Below, one piece after another: positions 34,459-42,032 of a stretch of DNA of 64,000 nucleotides (its first letter is position 1; each line of letters opens with the position of its first letter). Under the pieces are notes generated by a model. That model ran no database searches. It was not told the origin of the DNA and saw only the letters and a program-made list of their open reading frames with translations. Source of the DNA: UJ101 sp047975265 (GTDB lineage: Bacteria; Bacteroidota; Bacteroidia; Flavobacteriales; UJ101); the NCBI GenBank assembly GCA_047975265.1, contig JBKEDE010000016.1, positions 80,739 to 144,738 of the forward strand. Reading direction: 5' to 3'. A program made the position numbers and the translations under genes.

Positions 34459-34989
34459 TTATTTTGGTGGAAAATTGATTAACAATTCATTGACCGAACG
34501 ATTAACCATTTTTTCTTTTTCAGAAGGATTATTGACGGTACCGGTAGTGTTTTCAAAAACACCTTGCCAAATCATTTCGCTTGAGTGTGCATCAATCATT
34601 TCTAAAACCAAACTACTGTCCTCTACTTCTTTTGTGATAGGAACCGATGTTCCGATATTAATCCCAAAATTTCTTCCCCAGTTTCCTAATCCAACACCGA
34701 CACTTCCAGTTTGTTTTTTACGGGTTCTTGTTGATGGAACAACATCTACATAAAAATCCGGAGTATCCAATAATTGATAGCCTTTTGCATTCATTTGACT
34801 TTCAATAGCGTTTAAAATACGCTTTCCATCTAATTCTGAAATGGTATTCAGATTCATGTTTGGATGAAAATTAAATGTTTTGTATTGAGCAAAATTGACC
34901 GAACGATCATAATCATACATGACTTTTGGTCCACTACAACTTACCGCTACAAACACGATTCCTAATATAATTCCAACGATTCTCTTCAT
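34459..34989 (-). CDS. DUF4136 family lipoprotein
   Basis: Lipoprotein of 176 residues; the signal ends in FVAVSC with the lipid-modified Cys at 18. The mature part shows the DUF4136 opening (YDRSVNFAQYKTFNF) and core features such as GKRILNAIESQMNAKGYQL, followed by a glycine-rich segment (GSVGVGLGNWGRNFGINIG) and the closing NELLINFPP. The family is widespread in envelopes of Gram-negative bacteria with no settled function. It heads the SdpA/SdpB-like pair with only 3 bases between, so a link to that unit is likely. Confidence 0.86.
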   Translation of the reverse strand: MKRIVGIILGIVFVAVSCSGPKVMYDYDRSVNFAQYKTFNFHPNMNLNTISELDGKRILNAIESQMNAKGYQLLDTPDFYVDVVPSTRTRKKQTGSVGVGLGNWGRNFGINIGTSVPITKEVEDSSLVLEMIDAHSSEMIWQGVFENTTGTVNNPSEKEKMVNRSVNELLINFPPK

Positions 34990-35003
34990 CTTAATATAAT
35001 TTC

Positions 35004-35032
35004 CAAAGATATCAACAATTTTTATACCACAA
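35004..35032 (-). promoter_or_regulatory. Promoter of the DUF4136-SdpAB-like unit (TTG-N18-TATCTTTG)
   Basis: On the minus strand a TTG (35032-35030) and TATCTTTG (35011-35004) are 18 bases apart, close to the Bacteroidota optimum. The ATG at 34989 is 15 bases downstream. Confidence 0.55.
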
Positions 35033-35096
35033 AATGATTTATATCAGTTGTGTTTTTTACATTCTTTCAATTTTTCCGCAAGTTTATTACACAGAC

Positions 35097-35125
35097 TTGA
35101 AATATCAATATAATTATTAAATTTG
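35097..35125 (+). promoter_or_regulatory. Promoter of ffh (TTG-N18-TAAATTTG)
   Basis: TTG at 35097-35099 and TAAATTTG at 35118-35125 with an 18-base spacer; the ffh ATG follows at 35148. Confidence 0.55.
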
Positions 35126-35147
35126 CAATGTAATAAAAAAATCAAAC

Positions 35148-36476
35148 ATGTTTCAAAATTTACAAGATAAATTAGATAAAGCTTTTCATACTTTAAAAGG
35201 GCAAGGACAAATCACCGAAATTAATGTTGCCTCTACTATTAAAGAAATTCGCCGAGCCTTATTGGATGCTGATGTAAGTTATAAAGTAGCCAAAGATTTT
35301 ACGGATACGGTAAAAAAAGAAGCCCTTGGTCAGAATGTATTGACGACGTTAAATCCCGGGCAATTATTAACCAAAATTGTTCATGATGAATTGGCTAAAC
35401 TAATGGGAGGTGAAAATGTTGGTTTAAATCTAACGGGAGAACCTACCATTATCCTGATTGCTGGACTTCAAGGATCGGGAAAAACGACTTTTTCGGGCAA
35501 GTTGGCATATTATTTAAAAAACAAAAAGCATAAAAACGTTCTTTTAACAGCTTGTGATGTTTATCGTCCGGCAGCCATTGACCAATTGACTGTTCTCTCA
35601 GAACAAACCGGAGTTCCAATCTATAAAGAACCGGAAAATAAAAATCCGGTTGAAATTTCTCAAAATGCCATCAATTTTGCAAAACAAAACGGTAAAAATG
35701 TAGTAATTATAGATACTGCAGGACGTTTGGCTGTTGATGAAGAAATGATGAATGAAATCTCGACAATCCACAGCACCATTCGTCCTACCGAAACACTTTT
35801 TGTAGTAGATTCTATGACGGGGCAAGATGCAGTTAACACAGCCAAAGCTTTTCACGATACTTTAAATTTTGATGGAGTTGTCTTAACTAAATTAGATGGA
35901 GATACTCGTGGTGGAGCTGCTTTAACGATTCGTACGGTGGTTCAAAAACCAGTCAAGTTTATATCAACCGGTGAAAAAATGGATGCTTTAGATGTTTTCT
36001 ATCCTGAGCGTATGGCGGATCGTATTTTAGGGATGGGAGATGTTGTTTCTTTGGTGGAGCGTGCTCAAGAACAATTTGACGAAGAAGAAGCACGGAAACT
36101 TCATAAAAAAATAGCTAAGAATCGATTTGATTTTAATGATTTTCTCAGTCAGATTAAAAAAATCAAAAAAATGGGAAGCATGAAAGACTTAATGGGAATG
36201 ATTCCGGGTGCAGGAAAAGCTTTGAAAGAAGCCGATATTGATGACGATGCCTTTAAAAGTGTTGAAGCAATGATTTATTCTATGACGCCGAAAGAACGTG
36301 AAAATCCTAAGATTATTAATTCAAACAGACGAAAACGAATTGCTAAAGGTTCGGGAACTTCCATACAAGAAGTAAATCGTTTAATTAAACAATTTGCCGA
36401 TATGGGAAAAATGATGAAATTTATGCAGAGTGATTCCGGAAAACAAATGATGGAACAAATGGCAAAAGGAAAATAA
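35148..36476 (+). CDS. ffh: Signal recognition particle GTPase
   Basis: Binds signal sequences of nascent membrane proteins and, with 4.5S RNA and FtsY, targets ribosomes to the membrane. The 442-residue protein has an N domain (1-85), a G domain with GLQGSGKTTFSGKLA, DVYRPAAIDQL, DTAGRLAVDEEM and TKLDGDTRGGAAL, and a methionine-rich M domain (from about 295, with MGSMKDLMGMIPGAGK and a Met-rich C-terminus). All GTPase motifs are intact. A bidirectional terminator follows. Confidence 0.97.
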   Translation: MFQNLQDKLDKAFHTLKGQGQITEINVASTIKEIRRALLDADVSYKVAKDFTDTVKKEALGQNVLTTLNPGQLLTKIVHDELAKLMGGENVGLNLTGEPTIILIAGLQGSGKTTFSGKLAYYLKNKKHKNVLLTACDVYRPAAIDQLTVLSEQTGVPIYKEPENKNPVEISQNAINFAKQNGKNVVIIDTAGRLAVDEEMMNEISTIHSTIRPTETLFVVDSMTGQDAVNTAKAFHDTLNFDGVVLTKLDGDTRGGAALTIRTVVQKPVKFISTGEKMDALDVFYPERMADRILGMGDVVSLVERAQEQFDEEEARKLHKKIAKNRFDFNDFLSQIKKIKKMGSMKDLMGMIPGAGKALKEADIDDDAFKSVEAMIYSMTPKERENPKIINSNRRKRIAKGSGTSIQEVNRLIKQFADMGKMMKFMQSDSGKQMMEQMAKGK

Positions 36477-36494
36477 TGGATTGGGTATGTAATT

Positions 36495-36539
36495 GAAAAA
36501 AAGGAATAACTTTTTTAAGTTACTCCCTTTTTATTTTTT
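36495..36539. terminator. Bidirectional rho-independent terminator between ffh and the 36563 gene
   Basis: The perfect core TAACTT-TTTT-AAGTTA is extended by GGA/TCC pairing and flanked by an A-run (36496-36502) and a T-rich tail (36526-36539). It can therefore serve both converging transcripts. Confidence 0.65.
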
Positions 36540-36562
36540 AACAATTAATCAAAGTAATCATA

Positions 36563-37354
36563 TTACCATCGGCTAATACTTTTTATATAGACAAAATGCC
36601 CAAACATATACCTTTTAATAGACTCTATTTTAATATTTCCATTGTTATCATCTATTAAACTTAAAAATGCATGACAAGTTCCTACATAGGTTCCTGTTCC
36701 GGCATATTTATATTCTGTGTTACTAACTTTTTGAACACTAGATATACTGGTACCGCCTAAGGCTTTATTATCAAATAGATATTTTCTATTTCCTGTAAAA
36801 CGACCATTGCCCGTATTTATTTCAGGATAAACAATTATAATTGTGGAATAAGGGTTAGTAAATCCTGAACATGTGCTGTAATGAACTATTTCGATAGAGC
36901 ATGCACTGGATTGGTCTGTTGTGTTATAACATTTACCTTCATAAACTGTTTTACGTGTTTCGTCAGGAGTCATTAAAAAATTGGAAATATAATTATCATC
37001 AGGTACAGAAATAAAAATACTTTCTCCATCAAAAAGAGATAACTCTCCGTTATTATCAGATACTACTAATTTCGGAATTTTACTTGCAGGTAACGTTTGT
37101 GTTAAAGATGAAACACGGACATTTCCTTTAACATCTAATTTAGATAGAGGATTGGTTGTTCCTACACCTACATTACCCTCTGAATTTACCGTAAAATCGT
37201 CTGTCACCTCTGTTTGAGAAGGTGTTCCCGTAGCTGCATTATTCCCTTTTGAATCAACGTTAAAAATTCCTTGAGGATTGTCAGTGCCCACACCTACTTG
37301 GGCTATAATATTAATACCTTGTATTAACATTATAAATAAAGTTAATTTTTTCAT
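36563..37354 (-). CDS. Exported protein with tail-fibre-like GVGTxNP repeats
   Basis: Secreted protein of 263 residues with a signal peptide (TLFIMLIQGINIIAQ). The N-terminal third contains fibre-like segments GVGTDNPQGIFNVDS and GVGTTNPLSKLDVKGNVRV, known from many Bacteroidota surface proteins and phage tail fibres. The C-terminal part holds four cysteines (GKCYNTTDQSSACS, STCSGF, GTCHAFL) and no type IX sorting domain, so it may rely on a partner for export. Function is not recognised. Its only promoter-like element lies about 250 bases upstream. Confidence 0.72.
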   Translation of the reverse strand: MKKLTLFIMLIQGINIIAQVGVGTDNPQGIFNVDSKGNNAATGTPSQTEVTDDFTVNSEGNVGVGTTNPLSKLDVKGNVRVSSLTQTLPASKIPKLVVSDNNGELSLFDGESIFISVPDDNYISNFLMTPDETRKTVYEGKCYNTTDQSSACSIEIVHYSTCSGFTNPYSTIIIVYPEINTGNGRFTGNRKYLFDNKALGGTSISSVQKVSNTEYKYAGTGTYVGTCHAFLSLIDDNNGNIKIESIKRYMFGHFVYIKSISRW

Positions 37355-37689
37355 TTTTCTAATCTTTAAAGTTTTTTATTTAAAGCAATTTTAGAGATTA
37401 TACAGCATACGACTGTACATTATAATGAAATAATCGAAGTTTAACTTCAAAAACTGACAAATATCAGCAATTTAAGCTAATATTGTTCCCAAAATATAAA
37501 ACAGAAGAAAAATAGTTGTAATCCTATCATTAGAGAACATAAGTGAAAGTTTAGTACTTAATTATCAATTGTTTAAACTCACTAATTTTTGCTTTTTCAA
37601 GCAATTTTTACAAAGGTAGAAAAACATTAACTTTATTTAACACTCTATACGTACGTTTATAGCAAAAGTTATAATATTTTCATACTATT
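37355..37689. other. Divergent gap between the 36563 gene and ldcA
   Basis: These 335 AT-rich bases hold one minus-strand -7-like element (TACCTTTG, 37618-37611). No coding remnant, hairpin terminator or RNA gene was seen. Confidence 0.5.
37611..37618 (-). promoter_or_regulatory. Candidate -7 promoter element reading toward the 36563 gene (TACCTTTG)
   Basis: TAnnTTTG match on the minus strand, about 257 bases before the ATG at 37354. If real, it gives an unusually long leader. Confidence 0.35.
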
Positions 37690-38607
37690 ATGAAGAACAT
37701 ACCTCAACCATTAAAAAAAGGAGACGCTGTCATAATTGTTTCTCCGGCACGTAAAATTTCTTTAGAAGAAGTTCAGCCTTTCATTTGTTTATTAGAAAAA
37801 TGGGGGCTAAATGTAATTTGGGGAGATTATCTTTTTAATAGTTTTAATCAATTTTCAGGCTCTGACCAAGAACGTTTAGCCGATTTTCAGAATGCCTTAG
37901 ATCATCCTTCTGTAAAAGCAATTTTATGTGCCCGAGGCGGTTATGGCTCTGTTCGGATTATCGACCAACTGAATTTTTCTAAATTTATACAGTCTCCAAA
38001 ATGGTTGATTGGTTATTCAGATATTACGGTTTTTCATCAACATATTCACCAAAATTTTAATATAGCCACGCTACATGCTACCATGCCTATTGATTACAAA
38101 AAAGCGACACCTGAATCTTTTGAATCTTTGAGAAAAGCATTGTTTGGAGAAAATTACAACATAACGGTTAATAATTTGCCTATACATAATATAAAAAAAC
38201 AATCCAAACCTATTCTAATCAAAGGAAAAATAGTGGGAGGAAATCTTTCTATAATTTACAGCTTATTAGGCAGTTCTTCTGCTGCTGATTCATCAGGAAA
38301 AATTTTCTTCATAGAAGATTTAGATGAATACTTATATCATATTGACCGAATGATGATAAGTCTAAAACGAAGCGGACTTTTGGAAAACATCAAGGCTCTT
38401 ATTGTAGGAAGTATGAGTAATATGCATGACAATTCTATTCCTTTTGGGAAAAATACCAAAGAAATTATTCTTGATGTGTGTCGGTCATATGATTTTCCTG
38501 TTATTTTTGATTTTCCTGTCGGTCATGCAGATGATAACAGAGCTTTAGTTCTTAATAAAGAATGTCAATTAATTATTGAAAGTGATTTGGTGTCCTTACA
38601 ATTCTAA
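37690..38607 (+). CDS. ldcA: LD-carboxypeptidase (peptidase family S66)
   Basis: Cytoplasmic enzyme of 305 residues that trims the terminal D-Ala from tetrapeptides in murein recycling. The S66 blocks are visible: KKGDAVIIVSPARK at the N-terminus, LCARGGYGSVRII, the nucleophile serine in LIGYSDITVFHQH, the catalytic glutamate region FIEDLDEYLYHIDRMM and the catalytic histidine in FPVGHADDNRALVL. Length and order match the family. It is followed 21 bases later by yraN. Confidence 0.93.
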   Translation: MKNIPQPLKKGDAVIIVSPARKISLEEVQPFICLLEKWGLNVIWGDYLFNSFNQFSGSDQERLADFQNALDHPSVKAILCARGGYGSVRIIDQLNFSKFIQSPKWLIGYSDITVFHQHIHQNFNIATLHATMPIDYKKATPESFESLRKALFGENYNITVNNLPIHNIKKQSKPILIKGKIVGGNLSIIYSLLGSSSAADSSGKIFFIEDLDEYLYHIDRMMISLKRSGLLENIKALIVGSMSNMHDNSIPFGKNTKEIILDVCRSYDFPVIFDFPVGHADDNRALVLNKECQLIIESDLVSLQF

Positions 38608-38628
38608 TTTTTTTGTATATTTAAGACT

Positions 38629-38991
38629 ATGTCTGAAAGTTACGATTTAGGAATTGAGGGAGAATTTCAAGCAAAAAAATATCTTGAAAAAAAAGGTTAT
38701 GTAGTTCTATCAGAACGATGGCGGTTTCAAAAGTTTGAAATTGATCTTATTGCTCAAAAAGAGGATATTTTATATATTATAGAAGTAAAAACCCGAAGTT
38801 ATGATGAAATTGCCAAACCCGAAGATTCTATCAATTTTAAAAAGAAGAAACGGCTTATAGAAGCCGCTCATGAATATGTTATTCAACATAATTTAAATGT
38901 AGAGGTTAAATTTGATGTTATTACTTTAATAAAGTATCAGAATGAATGGAAAATGAACCACATTCAGGATGCTTTCCGACCGTATTTTTGA
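38629..38991 (+). CDS. yraN: UPF0102 (YraN) nuclease-fold protein
   Basis: Protein of 120 residues with the restriction-endonuclease-like fold typical of the family. The motif residues are present: Glu in LGIEGEFQAKKYL, Asp in FEIDLIAQK and E-x-K in IIEVKTRS. The role is unsettled; links to DNA uptake and repair have been suggested for relatives. It is in series with ldcA and converges on the DUF2911 gene. Confidence 0.92.
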   Translation: MSESYDLGIEGEFQAKKYLEKKGYVVLSERWRFQKFEIDLIAQKEDILYIIEVKTRSYDEIAKPEDSINFKKKKRLIEAAHEYVIQHNLNVEVKFDVITLIKYQNEWKMNHIQDAFRPYF

Positions 38992-39004
38992 ATTTTCCTT
39001 AAAT

Positions 39005-39898
39005 TTATTGGGATGATGTAGCCCACTCTGCGGCAGTGTTTTGTATTCTCCCTATATTGTCGTGAATAAATTGCGAACGTTTTCCTGTACTGATTTGTTG
39101 AAATAAAGCCCAAGCCTGCTTTTTACGATTGTTTTTTGCCAACAATTTTGCTTTGACCCAGTAAGCCCTGTCTAAATTACTCTCTTTTTCATCATTATTT
39201 TCCGATGATGAACTTTCTAAATCGGTTAATACTTTATCAATCCACATCTCTGTTTTTGGGTGATTGTATTCCGGTCTTGAAAAAAAGTTTGCCAAGTCAT
39301 AATAAGGACGCCATTCTTCTCCCGGTTTTTGTTCTTTTAATACTCTCTCTAATTGATTATCAATATCTTTCATAAAATCAACTTCCACTACAAAAGGCAG
39401 TTTTAATAAACTCCAATATAGTTGTATTGTAGCTTTGTCGATTCCATTGCTTTGAATATCATAGATTAGTCGTTCTCGAGATTCTTGAGTAAAATCAGGT
39501 TCTATGACCAAACGCAAAAAATCTTTGCTTTCATCATATGAGGATACTCCCCATTGATCAGTCACTTTGTTGAAGATTAAAGTCCATTCATTGGTTACTT
39601 CAGGAATTACAAAAAATGAGTAAGATCCTTTTGGAACAGTATGACCGTTTACTTTCACGTCTGTCGAAAAGGTAATTTTAGTTGCTTCGTTAGCTCCGGC
39701 ACGCCAAATGGTTCCGTAGCCTTCCAAATCTCCAAAAACTTTTCTTCCTTTTACACCGGGACTACTGTAATCAATACGTATTTCTGTAAATCCCACAGTA
39801 CTGGTTATAGATGATTTGGGGCTTAGTCGTGGTGTTACTCCCGTTTGAGAAAACAGTCCGATACTTACGGTCAGTAATAAAAATAATATCTTTTTCAT
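39005..39898 (-). CDS. DUF2911 family exported protein
   Basis: Exported protein of 297 residues with a signal peptide (ILFLLLTVSIGLFSQ). The DUF2911 block fills about residues 20-180, with IRIDYSSPGVKGRKVFG, GTIWRAGANEATKITF and VPKGSYSFFVIP. The C-terminal about 100 residues are helical and TPR-like (AYWVKAKLLAKNNRKKQAWA). The family is common in Bacteroidota without a known biochemical role. It marks the last core gene before the accessory island. Confidence 0.87.
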   Translation of the reverse strand: MKKILFLLLTVSIGLFSQTGVTPRLSPKSSITSTVGFTEIRIDYSSPGVKGRKVFGDLEGYGTIWRAGANEATKITFSTDVKVNGHTVPKGSYSFFVIPEVTNEWTLIFNKVTDQWGVSSYDESKDFLRLVIEPDFTQESRERLIYDIQSNGIDKATIQLYWSLLKLPFVVEVDFMKDIDNQLERVLKEQKPGEEWRPYYDLANFFSRPEYNHPKTEMWIDKVLTDLESSSSENNDEKESNLDRAYWVKAKLLAKNNRKKQAWALFQQISTGKRSQFIHDNIGRIQNTAAEWATSSQ

Positions 39899-40035
39899 TT
39901 TAATTGTATTTCAACTTTAATTGGTTTCTCTCAGCGACCTGCTAAATGCAGTTTTCGTATTTGTAAATTTAAGAAAAAAATAAATACGAAATTGTTTTTG
40001 ACGACAAGAAAAGTAGGAACGTCGATTTAAGACTT

Positions 40036-40073
40036 AATCTGCTCTTGCGTGTACACCATGTTGGTGGCAGTGC
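40036..40073 (-). repeat. Palindromic intergenic element, copy 1 (left border of the DUF488 module)
   Basis: Plus-strand GTTGGTGGCAGTGC (40060-40073) is the inverse of GCATTGCCACCAAC at 41871-41884 with one mismatch. Similarity continues outward (CTGCTC, then ACC before GTTGG). It contains its own small palindrome CACCA-TGT-TGGTG at 40054-40066. It lies 13 bases beyond the stop of the dual-OB gene. Confidence 0.6.
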
Positions 40074-40085
40074 TTTATGTTTGTT

Positions 40086-40910
40086 TTAAAATAGTGTTGT
40101 TTGGACTTCAATTTTTGGATGGAAAGTACCGATAATCATAAATGGATTTTTCCCAGTTAGATGATGAAGTTGTGATGTCCCTAAAAACAAGTATAAATCT
40201 TTAGTTTTTGCAAAATCATCAAAGTATTTTTTCTTTACATCCTCAACTGCTTTAGCTTCATTACCTTCGTGTCGAGCAAGACAATTCCAATAAAGTTGAC
40301 CAATTTCCCAATCTTCAATCATCATTTTTCTTTGCTTTCCATTACAGTCAAGCAAAACATAAGAAAATTTGTACGGAAGTTTTCTAACGACTTCAAACAA
40401 ATCTTCATCTTCTTGTGCAAACAAGTTACTACTTCTGTCTTGGATTAATTTTGCAAGTTTCTTTTTATCCCATTCTCTTTCTACTGGTTCAATTGTAAAA
40501 TCTTTAATTTCAGCTGGCTTAAATACAGCAAGAGAAGTCATAATTTCTCTGTTCTTGGCTTCTGAAATTAGCTCGTCAATATCTGTGTAAACTTTGTTTT
40601 TAAATACAATTTCTTTCCGCAATAACCAATTACTTTTGGTGTCTAAATGGTCTAATATCTTTATTTCAGTATCGTAAGAAACTGACCTAAAACTTTCTTT
40701 TCTGAAATCGCTTGTATTTTTCACAAGGTCAATTTCAATCCAATCATATTTTCTGTATTGTTCTTCAAACGATTTCTTACGAAATTGGATCGGATAAATT
40801 CTTATCCAAGTGCCGTCTTCAAGAAAGCCTGCTGTACAAACCAGTTCGTCATATTTACTTGAAATGGCAGGATAAGTTTTTACTGTGATTAAAACTTTTG
40901 TCTTTGCCAT
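40086..40910 (-). CDS. Probable dual-OB domain protein, second gene of the DUF488 module
   Basis: Cytoplasmic protein of 274 residues with no signal peptide or membrane helix. Its opening (MAKTKVLITVKTYPAISSKY, then ELVCTAGFLEDGTWIRIYP and RKYDWIEIDL) matches what I recall of the dual-OB (DuOB) family, small beta-barrels expected to bind nucleic acid or nucleotides. A helical middle (EREWDKKKLAKLIQDRSS) and a second beta-rich part (FSYVLLDCNGKQRKMMIEDW, LYLFLGTSQLHHL) follow. It starts one base after the stop of the DUF488 gene (TAA-A-ATG), so the two are translated together. The family name is from memory; the function is unknown. Confidence 0.62.
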   Translation of the reverse strand: MAKTKVLITVKTYPAISSKYDELVCTAGFLEDGTWIRIYPIQFRKKSFEEQYRKYDWIEIDLVKNTSDFRKESFRSVSYDTEIKILDHLDTKSNWLLRKEIVFKNKVYTDIDELISEAKNREIMTSLAVFKPAEIKDFTIEPVEREWDKKKLAKLIQDRSSNLFAQEDEDLFEVVRKLPYKFSYVLLDCNGKQRKMMIEDWEIGQLYWNCLARHEGNEAKAVEDVKKKYFDDFAKTKDLYLFLGTSQLHHLTGKNPFMIIGTFHPKIEVQTTLF

Positions 40911-40911
40911 T

Positions 40912-41796
40912 TTAAATGTGTTTTACTTTGTATTTAAAGTCAGGCAAATTCTCAATCGCTTCAGCTAAATGCTTTCGATGGCATTGGCAAATATTGGCTT
41001 CAAAACAAGTCAATGCAATACGTTTGTATTCTTTTAATAGATTTAAAATTTTCTCTTGAGATGCTTTAGTTTTTGTTAGATTGTTTTCGCAATAAATTGT
41101 AAATAGTTTGTCGTAATCGCTTTGAGTGTTTAACTCTTGCCTTTGCTCGGATTGTATGCCTACTTCTGGAAAATGTACATAATCTATTCCTAAACTATAA
41201 CAATAACGTTGTAATTGACTTTTGTTGAATCCGTATTTCATACTTAACGGATTATTGCGAACATCAACCAAAATTTTTACATCGTTTTTAAGCAATCGGT
41301 TTAAATATTCTTCTAACGAAATTCCTTCGTACCCGATAGTAAATAACATCGTATGATTATTCTTAGGTCGACTACTATTCACTTTTTTAAGTTGCTCTGA
41401 TGATAAGATTTCTTTCGTTTTTATGCTGTTGATTGCCCAATACGGAAAATTAAGATAAGTATGTTTCATTAAGGCATTAGCGTTCAACTGTCCGTATTGC
41501 GTTTTTACTTCAATCATTAACTTTTTGTCTGTCTCTTTTAGAGCTTTGAAATAATCAGTTGATTCATTACTCGTAAAATGACTTGTCGTTTCTGAAAGTA
41601 TCCCTTTTTTTACCATCGCAGTTAAGTCTGCGTTTGCTGAATATGAGTAACAGCCATATTTATACGGAATAAAGTCATATTCGGATTTTTTTTGTTGCTG
41701 AGTAAACAAAAAGAGTAATTTTTGAAGGCTAATTTTGTCAATTTGTCCTTCAAAAAGTTGTAATAATGCTAATATAACTTTTCTTCTGTAAAACAT
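40912..41796 (-). CDS. DUF488 protein with N-terminal Panacea-like domain
   Basis: Cytoplasmic protein of 294 residues in two parts. Residues 1-115 resemble the Panacea/SocA-type domain of antitoxins and phage-linked regulators (KISLQKLLFLFTQQQKKSEY, DFIPYKYGCYSYSANADL). Residues about 150-290 form a DUF488 domain: LFTIGYEGISLEEYLNRLLK, LVDVRNNPLSMKYGFNK and the closing LTCFEANICQCHRKHLAEAI, with its conserved cysteines and CHR. DUF488 proteins often sit in accessory loci and have no established activity. Together with the next gene it forms a compact two-gene unit bordered by inverted repeats. The fusion is visible in sequence; the role is inferred. Confidence 0.75.
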   Translation of the reverse strand: MFYRRKVILALLQLFEGQIDKISLQKLLFLFTQQQKKSEYDFIPYKYGCYSYSANADLTAMVKKGILSETTSHFTSNESTDYFKALKETDKKLMIEVKTQYGQLNANALMKHTYLNFPYWAINSIKTKEILSSEQLKKVNSSRPKNNHTMLFTIGYEGISLEEYLNRLLKNDVKILVDVRNNPLSMKYGFNKSQLQRYCYSLGIDYVHFPEVGIQSEQRQELNTQSDYDKLFTIYCENNLTKTKASQEKILNLLKEYKRIALTCFEANICQCHRKHLAEAIENLPDFKYKVKHI

Positions 41797-41870
41797 TTTG
41801 CAAAATTACAAAAACCAATTTCCTCCTCCTAATTTTCCAAACGGATTTTGATAACCGAAACGTTTTTTTA

Positions 41871-41920
41871 GCATTGCCACCAACGTTGGTCTCGTGTATG
41901 AGCAGTAACGTGAGTTAGCA
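41871..41920 (+). repeat. Palindromic intergenic element, copy 2 (right border of the DUF488 module)
   Basis: Contains GCATTGCCACCAAC (41871-41884), inverse of copy 1, and the perfect 12-base palindrome ACCAACGTTGGT (41879-41890). The segment CTCGTGTATGAGCAG and then GTTAGCAC follow. It lies about 75 bases upstream of the DUF488 start codon. Confidence 0.6.
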
Positions 41921-42032
41921 CATAACTTTGCGAGTACATACCAAACTGAAAATTTGCAAGGACTTTCTGAAGTCGATTGTACAACTCAGGAATAATCTGT
42001 TCCTCATTATAAATTGGACAATAACAGAAATA

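Noticed and set aside
41871..41940. Integron attC site
   Set aside because: The palindrome and the GTTAGCAC string resemble attC pieces, but the core-site patterns GTTRRRY and RYYYAAC are not both satisfied and no integrase gene is seen.
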